Source: Flavobacteriaceae bacterium (GTDB taxonomy: Bacteria > Bacteroidota > Bacteroidia > Flavobacteriales > Flavobacteriaceae). From it: a stretch of 22,558 nt of DNA. Location of the stretch: the NCBI GenBank assembly GCA_029238555.1, contig JAQWFV010000168.1, positions 1-22,558 of the forward strand, given 5' to 3'. This document shows positions 17,192 through 22,558 of the stretch, piece by piece; the stretch's first letter is position 1; the number at the start of each line of letters is the position of its first letter. The position numbers and the translations under genes are program-made. The notes beneath the pieces were generated by a model, which was not told where the DNA came from, did not search any database, and saw nothing but the letters and a program-made list of their open reading frames with translations.

Positions 17192-17512
17192 ATGAGTAAA
17201 TTAAATATTTTAGAAGAAATTCAAATCCAAGCAGCTACGGCGGTGTACTTTAAGGGAGAACGCTGTAGTGTTTGCAGCGTATTAGAACCAAAAATAAAAG
17301 CCCTATTAGCATCTGAGTTTCCAAAATTCACCTTTATTTCAGTACCTGAAAGTGAGGCCCAAAACGAATTAAGGACTCAATTAAGGGTTTTTAATGTACC
17401 TACCTTAGTGCTATTTTTAGAGGGAAAAGAATTTCTAAGAACAGGAAAGAATACCAGTATCATAGAATTGGCCCAGCAAATTGAAAGACCTTACCATATC
17501 TGTTTTTCCTAA
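17192..17512 (+). CDS. Small thioredoxin-like protein with a CSVC active site
   Basis: Single thioredoxin-fold domain of 106 aa without signal peptide, so probably a cytoplasmic thiol-disulfide protein. The redox motif is Cys25-Ser-Val-Cys28 (ERCSVCSVLEPKI), unlike the CGPC of standard thioredoxins. The cis-proline is Pro70 (NVPTLVLF), and the last strand and helix follow (KEFLRTGKNTS). The length matches a minimal thioredoxin. Partner and reductase are unknown. It follows the peptidase gene by 63 bases; the spacing and a palindrome in between make a separate transcript possible. Confidence 0.85.
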   Translation: MSKLNILEEIQIQAATAVYFKGERCSVCSVLEPKIKALLASEFPKFTFISVPESEAQNELRTQLRVFNVPTLVLFLEGKEFLRTGKNTSIIELAQQIERPYHICFS

Positions 17513-17532
17513 ATGGCACCTTTAAGAATACC

Positions 17533-17597
17533 CTTTAGATGTAGCTGTTTAAGTATGGCTTCTTGAATATGGCCTTAAGGTGTAGCTGTTTGAGTAT
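17533..17597 (+). repeat. Imperfect direct repeat, two 24-bp units with 41-bp period
   Basis: Units at 17533-17556 and 17574-17597 share TGTAGCTGTTTRAGTAT (17540-17556 and 17581-17597, one difference) plus a similar left flank CCTTWARR. They lie in the non-coding gap between the thioredoxin-like gene and the phosphatidyltransferase gene. A 17-codon ATG frame at 17513 crosses the first unit but does not look like a gene. Confidence 0.7.
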
Positions 17598-17635
17598 CAC
17601 TGTTGACACATTTTAACCAATTCATTCTAAAGTTG

Positions 17636-17643
17636 TAAATTTG
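17636..17643 (+). promoter_or_regulatory. Candidate -7 box (TAAATTTG) for the CDP-alcohol phosphatidyltransferase gene
   Basis: Full match to TAnnTTTG. The nearest TTG (17603-17605, in TTGACA) is 30 nt upstream, too far for a standard -33 element. The start site would be near 17649, giving a leader of about 70 nt to the ATG at 17721. Confidence 0.5.
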
Positions 17644-17720
17644 CACCTCAAAAGAATGACTTTACCAGAGCTAAACTAGCGTGTTTTCGTTTTTTAGTGT
17701 TTTGGAATTCTTTTAAAAGC

Positions 17721-18497
17721 ATGTCAAAATTACCTTCAGAACACCAATTTTTAGACCTCTCGGACTATGGGAGACCTTTTGGAAAAGCTATAGCCAAACA
17801 ATTACAACACACACGCTATCACGCAGTTCACGTAACCTTTCTATTTGTATTTACAGCCGTGGTATCCCTTGGATTTTTATGGCAGGGGTATCCGATAGTT
17901 GCGGCGGTGCTTTTAGTGTTAAAATCGATCATAGATGCGGCAGACGGAGAGCTAGCAAGGCTTCAAAACAGGCCTTCTTATATTGGAAGGTACTTAGATT
18001 CCGTATCGGATATCCTGATTAATTTATGTCTCATCCTGAGCATTGGACACTTGACAAACACCCCTATTTTGATAGCCCTTCTCGCTTTTGCTAGCTTACA
18101 ATTACAAGGAACGCTTTACAACTACTACTATGTTATCCTGAGAAATGAACACCAGGGAGATACGACTTCTAGGATATTTGAGCGTAAAGTTCCAAAAGCA
18201 TTAGGGTCCGAAAATCAACAATGGGTAAACCGATTGTATTACGCTTACAAATTTTGCTATGGAATATTTGACAAAATGATCTATACCATAGATCACCATG
18301 CGTCTACACATAAAAATTTCCCTAAGTGGTTTATGACTGCACTGTCTACATTTGGGCTCGGTTTTCAATTATTAGTAATAGCCTTTTTAATAGCTTTAAA
18401 CCAAATGACCTTGGTAATACCTGTAATTTTATATGCTAATATAGCACTCGTTGGTTTTATTGTTCTTAGAAAATCACTTCCTCATAGTCGTTCTTAA
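17721..18497 (+). CDS. CDP-alcohol phosphatidyltransferase family membrane protein
   Basis: Integral membrane enzyme of 258 aa that should transfer a phosphatidyl or related phosphoalcohol group from a CDP-alcohol to an acceptor. The full family signature D-x2-DG-x2-AR-x8-G-x3-D-x3-D is present: Asp72, Asp75, Gly76, Ala79, Arg80, Gly89, Asp93 and Asp97. These residues bind the metal ions and the CDP moiety. Five or six hydrophobic segments follow the usual pattern (about residues 34-55, 56-72, 95-112, 115-140 and two near the C-terminus). The acceptor cannot be told from the sequence; phosphatidylglycerophosphate, phosphatidylserine or inositol-type synthases are all possible. The ATG at 17721 is preferred to the GTG at 17697, since the first eight residues of the longer form look like leader sequence. 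Confidence 0.88.
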   Translation: MSKLPSEHQFLDLSDYGRPFGKAIAKQLQHTRYHAVHVTFLFVFTAVVSLGFLWQGYPIVAAVLLVLKSIIDAADGELARLQNRPSYIGRYLDSVSDILINLCLILSIGHLTNTPILIALLAFASLQLQGTLYNYYYVILRNEHQGDTTSRIFERKVPKALGSENQQWVNRLYYAYKFCYGIFDKMIYTIDHHASTHKNFPKWFMTALSTFGLGFQLLVIAFLIALNQMTLVIPVILYANIALVGFIVLRKSLPHSRS

Positions 18498-18516
18498 GCA
18501 CACTTTTTCTATATTT

Positions 18517-18532
18517 ATTGTTCTTAAACAAT
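18517..18532 (+). other. Small inverted repeat ATTGTT-CTTA-AACAAT
   Basis: A perfect 6-bp stem with a 4-base loop lies in the 45-bp gap before the BNR gene, ending 10 bases before its ATG. It has no T tail, so it is not a typical terminator. It may be a leader hairpin or chance. Confidence 0.3.
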
Positions 18533-18542
18533 ACCCAACATC

Positions 18543-21500
18543 ATGAAAAAAACCTTCTTGCTTTTGGCACTTTTTTGTGCCAGTATTTCTATGGGCCAAC
18601 AGCTAACCATGGAACAATTAGAAAATCTTAAACCTAGAAACATTGGACCGGGAGGTATGAGTGGTCGTGTCACTTCTATTGACGCTGTTCACGACAATCC
18701 TGAAGTGATGTATGTAGGAACAGCCTCTGGAGGGCTTTGGAAATCTACCTCTGGGGGAATAAAGTGGGCCCCTATTTTTGACAAACAAATTACTGCATCT
18801 GTTGGTGCAGTTGCCATTCAGCAGTCCAATCCATCTGTGGTATGGGTCGGAACTGGAGAGGGAAATCCTAGAAACTCTCTCAATGGTGGCTACGGTGTTT
18901 TTAAAACCCTAGACGGTGGTAAAACATGGAAGTCCATGGGTTTGGAAAAAACAAGACACATTCATAAAATACTTATTGATCCTACAGATCCAAATACCGT
19001 ATATGTAGGCGCTATTGGCTCTCCCTGGGGAGCACATGAAGAAAGAGGGGTGTACAAAACAACAGATGGCGGAAAAAGTTGGCGTAGAATACTCTTTAGC
19101 AATAACACTTCAGGAGTGGCAGATATGGTGATGGATCCAAAAAATCCTAATAAAATTATCGCTGCCCTATGGGACCATAAAAGAGATCCATGGTTCTTTA
19201 AATCAGGTGGTCCTGGAAGTGGGCTTTATTTAACCTACGACGGAGGAGAAAACTGGAAGAAACTATCAGATAAAGAAGGTTTGCCAAAGGGTGAGTTGGG
19301 AAGAATGGGCTTAGCCATTGCCGCTAGTAAAACAGAGGTTATATATGCGCTTATAGAGTCTAAGAAAAATGCCTTGTACAAATCTACCGATGGAGGGAGT
19401 TCTTGGAAAATGATCAACAATAAGTCAGATATTGGCAACAGGCCTTTTTACTACTCAGATATATTTGTAGACCCCCAAAATGAGAACAGGGTATATTCTG
19501 TATTTACCTATGTTAATGTGTCAGAAGACGGTGGGAAAAACTTTAATGAACTCATGCCTGCCTATGGGGTAGATAATGGTGTTCACCCAGACCACCATGC
19601 CTGGTGGATACACCCAAAGAACGGTCAGTTCATGATGGACGGAAATGACGGAGGAATGAATATTACCAGAGATGGTGGTGCTTCTTGGCGTTTTGTTGGA
19701 AACATTCCTGTAGCCCAGTTTTACCACATCAGTACAGACAACGAATATCCATATAATGTGTATGGAGGAATGCAAGACAATGGCTCTTGGAGAGGTCCTG
19801 CCTATGTTTGGAAGGTACAGGGTATTAGAAATTCTTACTGGCAAGAAATAGCCTTTGGAGATGGTTTTGACGTAGTCCCAGACAAAGACAATTCACAATA
19901 TGGGTACGCCATGAGCCAGCAAGGCTTTGTATCTAGATACGATTGGAAAACTGGAAACAACTATTCCGTTAGACCCACAGCGCCAGATGAAAAAACGGAG
20001 CTAAGGTTTAACTGGAATGCGGGTATTGGTCAGGACCCCTTTGACAATAGCACCGTATATTTTGGAAGTCAATTTGTACATAAGTCTACAGACAAAGGGC
20101 TTACATGGGATATTATCTCAACAGACCTCACCACCAACGACCCAGAAAAACAAAAACAAAGTGAAAGTGGTGGGCTCACCATGGACGCTACCGGAGCAGA
20201 GAATCACTGTACCATTCTTGTTATAGAACCCTCACCGGTGGAAAAAGACATGTTATGGGTGGGTACAGACGACGGTCGTGTTCACTTTACCCAAGATGGC
20301 GGAACCACTTGGAATGAGGTCACTAAAAATATTAAAGGCCTCCCTAAAGGCAGTTGGATTCCTCAGATCAAAGCCTCTGCCAAAAACAAAGGAGAAGCCC
20401 TTTTAATAGCCAATGACTACAGAAGATTTAACTACACTCCTTACGCCTACCGTACCAAAAACTACGGTAAAACCTGGGAGCGTATTGTAGATGAAAAAGA
20501 TGTAGCGAGTTATACCCTTTCAATTATAGAAGATCCTAAAAATCCTAATCTATTATTTTTAGGAACAGATGACGGACTTTATATGTCTCTCAACGCTGGA
20601 GAAAAATGGCAAAAATGGACGGCTGGTTTCCCTACCGTGTCTACCAAAGATTTAGCCATTCATCCAAGAGAAGAAGACTTAGTGATTGGTACCTTTGGAA
20701 GGGCTGCCTGGATTTTAGACGACATTAGACCCTTAAGAGCTGTTGCCGGCAACCCTCAATCCATAACAGAGCCGTTTAATTTATTTGCGCCTCCAACGGC
20801 ATACTTGGCTGCTTATCAGCAGCCCACTGGAAGCCGTTTTGGCGCCGATGCCTTGTATCAAGGAGAAAACAAAAAATACGGAGCAATGATTACCTATTTT
20901 GTGAAAGAAGGCAACAAAGAGGGGGCTAAAGAAAAAGATGACAAAGAAGGAGATAGCGTTAAATCCAATACAGAAGACGGCGCTGCTGCCTCTAAAGATT
21001 CTCTTTTCTTAAAAGTATTTAATGGAGATAAGCTTATCAGAACCCTAGGTTTTAAAAAACCTAAAAAAGCTGGATTCCATAGAATGTATTGGAACATGGA
21101 TGAAAAAGGAGCAGACAGACCCTCTAGAAGCATCTCAAAGAGCAAAAGAGAACGCGGTGGTAAATCTGTTTTACCAGGAACTTATACGCTTGTTCTCACA
21201 GATGGAAGCTTAGAAAAAACCCAACAAATTACAGTAGCTGCAGATCCTAGACTAGGAGAATCCATAGCGGCCATGAAAGAAGTTTATGACACTGAAACAC
21301 TCTTAGAGGGCTATATGCAAACTGCTGCAGATGCTGTTAAACAATTGGTAGAAAGTAAACAAATAGCAGACCAATTCTCTAAAGAGTTGTCCGAATTAGA
21401 TAAAAAAGGGCACAAAGAGCGTATTCAAAAAGCCAAAGACATCTCTAAAGAAATTGATAGTTTATTAGCCTCTTATTTAGGAACCATAGATAAGCGACAA

Positions 21501-21749
21501 GGAATAACAAGAAATCCAGAAATTACGGTAATGCAGAGAATTGGCGCTGCCTCTAGTTATGTGGGTAGTAGAAAAACAGGGATGACAGCTACTGAAGACA
21601 GGTTAATGTTGTTTGCTAAAAATGAGCTCAAAACAGCCTTAGAAAAACAAAATGACTTTTTTGAAAACCAATGGACAAAATTTGTCTCTGAAATGGAAAA
21701 AATAGAAAGAAATCCTTTTAAAGAAACCACTCTTTTTACATTGGACTAA
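18543..21749 (+). CDS. Large secreted sortilin/BNR-type beta-propeller protein
   Basis: Exported protein of 1068 aa, with a signal peptide at 1-18 (cleavage near SMG|Q). Eleven Asp-box motifs (such as KTLDGGKTW) start near residues 67, 121, 172, 230, 280, 326, 374, 514, 582, 637 and 681. They indicate two stacked beta-propellers of the sortilin/VPS10 or glycosyl-hydrolase-like BNR class. A charged low-complexity linker (about 788-818, rich in Lys, Glu, Asp, Gly) follows. Next comes a FlgD-like Ig module (about 822-900, FNGDKLIRTLG) and a long helical, probably coiled C-terminus. No catalytic site is recognised, and the frequent label 'glycosyl hydrolase' is not supported by what I see. No type IX sorting domain is evident. 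The gap to the superoxide dismutase gene is only 22 bases, so co-expression is likely. Confidence 0.85.
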   Translation: MKKTFLLLALFCASISMGQQLTMEQLENLKPRNIGPGGMSGRVTSIDAVHDNPEVMYVGTASGGLWKSTSGGIKWAPIFDKQITASVGAVAIQQSNPSVVWVGTGEGNPRNSLNGGYGVFKTLDGGKTWKSMGLEKTRHIHKILIDPTDPNTVYVGAIGSPWGAHEERGVYKTTDGGKSWRRILFSNNTSGVADMVMDPKNPNKIIAALWDHKRDPWFFKSGGPGSGLYLTYDGGENWKKLSDKEGLPKGELGRMGLAIAASKTEVIYALIESKKNALYKSTDGGSSWKMINNKSDIGNRPFYYSDIFVDPQNENRVYSVFTYVNVSEDGGKNFNELMPAYGVDNGVHPDHHAWWIHPKNGQFMMDGNDGGMNITRDGGASWRFVGNIPVAQFYHISTDNEYPYNVYGGMQDNGSWRGPAYVWKVQGIRNSYWQEIAFGDGFDVVPDKDNSQYGYAMSQQGFVSRYDWKTGNNYSVRPTAPDEKTELRFNWNAGIGQDPFDNSTVYFGSQFVHKSTDKGLTWDIISTDLTTNDPEKQKQSESGGLTMDATGAENHCTILVIEPSPVEKDMLWVGTDDGRVHFTQDGGTTWNEVTKNIKGLPKGSWIPQIKASAKNKGEALLIANDYRRFNYTPYAYRTKNYGKTWERIVDEKDVASYTLSIIEDPKNPNLLFLGTDDGLYMSLNAGEKWQKWTAGFPTVSTKDLAIHPREEDLVIGTFGRAAWILDDIRPLRAVAGNPQSITEPFNLFAPPTAYLAAYQQPTGSRFGADALYQGENKKYGAMITYFVKEGNKEGAKEKDDKEGDSVKSNTEDGAAASKDSLFLKVFNGDKLIRTLGFKKPKKAGFHRMYWNMDEKGADRPSRSISKSKRERGGKSVLPGTYTLVLTDGSLEKTQQITVAADPRLGESIAAMKEVYDTETLLEGYMQTAADAVKQLVESKQIADQFSKELSELDKKGHKERIQKAKDISKEIDSLLASYLGTIDKRQGITRNPEITVMQRIGAASSYVGSRKTGMTATEDRLMLFAKNELKTALEKQNDFFENQWTKFVSEMEKIERNPFKETTLFTLD

Positions 21750-21771
21750 CCCATTAATTAAAATAAATATC

Positions 21772-22335
21772 ATGAAAAAAATTATTTATACTACTGTCTT
21801 ATTAGTTGCTTTTGTCTCTTGTAAGGAAAAAGCAAAAAAAACAGATACGGCCCCTCAAATTGAAACGGTTAGAGAAGAGGTTACTAAAATCTCTTTTGAA
21901 ATGACGCCCAAAAGTAACTCTGCAGTAAAAGGAACCGTCACTTTCTCCCAGGAAAATGGAGGACAAGTCATGATGATGGCCTACTTATCTGGCTTAACTC
22001 CTGGAGAACATGCCATTCACTTACATGAGACAGCTGATTGTTCCTCAGACGACGGAAAATCTACTGGAGGACATTGGAACCCAACCTTTGAACCTCATGG
22101 CGCATGGGGAGCTGAAGAGGGCTTTCACAGAGGAGATATTGGTAATTTCACTGCAGATGCAGAAGGAAATGCCACGGTACACTTTATGACAGATCTATGG
22201 AGTTTAGGGGGAGAAGACCCTACTACAAATATTATTGGAAAAGCTGTAATAGTGCACCAAGGAGAAGACGACTTAGTCTCTCAACCAAGTGGTGCTGCAG
22301 GCGCTAGAGTGAGTTGCACAGGTATTATTGAATAA
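21772..22335 (+). CDS. sodC: Cu/Zn superoxide dismutase, lipoprotein
   Basis: Converts superoxide to hydrogen peroxide and oxygen in the envelope (187 aa). Residues 1-17 form a lipoprotein signal, with lipidation Cys17 after AFVS; a short Lys/Thr-rich tether leads to the SOD domain. All ligands are present: copper His83 and His85 (HAIHLHE), bridging His101 (GGHWNP), zinc His109 (EPHGAW), His119 and Asp122 (GFHRGD), and copper His162 (IVHQGEDD). The disulfide pair Cys90/Cys182 and the active-site Arg179 are also there, so the enzyme should be active. It sits 22 bases behind the BNR propeller gene and 17 bases before the next gene, consistent with one operon. Confidence 0.96.
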   Translation: MKKIIYTTVLLVAFVSCKEKAKKTDTAPQIETVREEVTKISFEMTPKSNSAVKGTVTFSQENGGQVMMMAYLSGLTPGEHAIHLHETADCSSDDGKSTGGHWNPTFEPHGAWGAEEGFHRGDIGNFTADAEGNATVHFMTDLWSLGGEDPTTNIIGKAVIVHQGEDDLVSQPSGAAGARVSCTGIIE

Positions 22336-22352
22336 CGCTTTATTAAAAACAT

Positions 22353-22558
22353 ATGAATCCATCTGCTTTAGGTTGGGTGAAAAAGTTTGGCCATATTCTC
22401 AGAGAACAAAAATTAGCGTTTTCTGAAGATATGGCCTTATTCAATGAATTAAAGTCATTAGGCTTCTTGTATGGATTAAATATTGGCATTCCAACTTTCA
22501 TTAATACTGAGCATGAAACATCTATAGACGAACGCACTAAAATAAACCTAATTTATGC
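22353..22558 (+). CDS. Unrecognised protein, N-terminal part only (runs off the right edge)
   Basis: An ATG at 22353 (MNPSALGWVKKFGHIL) opens a frame that stays open to the end of the window, 68 complete codons. It lies 17 bases after sodC on the same strand. There is no signal peptide; the visible part is mixed helical and strand-like (LYGLNIGIPTFIN). I do not recognise the family. Codon use resembles the neighbours, so it is probably a real gene in the same transcript. Confidence 0.65.
   Translation, partial: MNPSALGWVKKFGHILREQKLAFSEDMALFNELKSLGFLYGLNIGIPTFINTEHETSIDERTKINLIY

Noticed and set aside
17513..17566. 17-codon ATG frame after the thioredoxin-like gene
   Set aside because: Too short, no domain, and it is disrupted in the second repeat unit. 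It is better explained as repeat sequence.
17697..17720. GTG start for the CDP-alcohol phosphatidyltransferase
   Set aside because: It adds eight residues without family support; the ATG at 17721 directly precedes the conserved part.
18543..21749. Calling the BNR propeller a glycosyl hydrolase or sialidase
   Set aside because: Asp boxes are structural. I see no sialidase arginine triad or other catalytic motif.
22343..22537. Minus-strand frame of 64 codons at the right edge
   Set aside because: It is antisense to the open frame starting at 22353, which has better context (same strand as sodC, 17-base gap).
1..22558. Mobile elements, CRISPR arrays, tRNA or rRNA genes, defence systems
   Set aside because: No transposase, integrase, regularly spaced repeats, tRNA-like cloverleaf or defence-type domains were seen on either strand.

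Overview
The window looks like chromosomal DNA of a member of the Flavobacteriia (Bacteroidota), probably a marine Flavobacteriaceae. The evidence is: AT-rich DNA; starts without Shine-Dalgarno sequences; several candidate TAnnTTTG -7 promoter boxes; a single large-form PurL; many secreted or lipoprotein beta-propeller proteins; and a fatty-acid operon led by a MarR gene. I see no phage, insertion sequence, CRISPR array, tRNA or rRNA. No gap between genes exceeds about 210 bp.

Layout. (1) 1-1004, minus strand: 5' part of a Ycf48-like/BNR-repeat lipoprotein that runs off the left edge. It is divergent from (2) 1181-2407, an RsmB-like rRNA m5C methyltransferase. (3) 2522-6181: purL, de novo purine synthesis. 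(4) 6282-8057: a long-chain acyl-CoA synthetase, ended by a strong terminator. (5) 8228-14127: a beta-oxidation operon marR-fadN-fadA-fadE, ended by a second strong terminator. (6) 14270-15709: a PLP-dependent decarboxylase. (7) 15761-17128: a secreted M28-type peptidase with a C-terminal FnIII domain. (8) 17192-17512: a small thioredoxin-like protein with a CSVC site. (9) 17721-18497: a CDP-alcohol phosphatidyltransferase. (10) 18543-22335: a large secreted sortilin/BNR propeller protein followed by a lipoprotein Cu/Zn superoxide dismutase. (11) 22353 onward: the start of an unrecognised gene cut by the right edge.

How the genes fit together. The acyl-CoA synthetase activates fatty acids. 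FadE, FadN (3-hydroxyacyl-CoA dehydrogenase and enoyl-CoA hydratase) and FadA (thiolase) then cover one full turn of beta-oxidation. The gene order equals fadNAE of Bacillus subtilis, but the adjacent regulator here is of the MarR type. A perfect 12-bp palindrome lies where the -33 promoter element of that operon should be, which suggests auto-regulation. The remaining genes are housekeeping or envelope functions.

The window is mostly ordinary core genome and I found no clearly new multi-gene system. The points most worth a second look are the MarR/palindrome control of the fad operon, a second TGCATGCA-centred palindrome in front of the thioredoxin-like gene, a 12-mer shared by the rsmB-like and purL leaders, a metal-ligand substitution in the M28 protein, and an imperfect direct repeat at 17533-17597.
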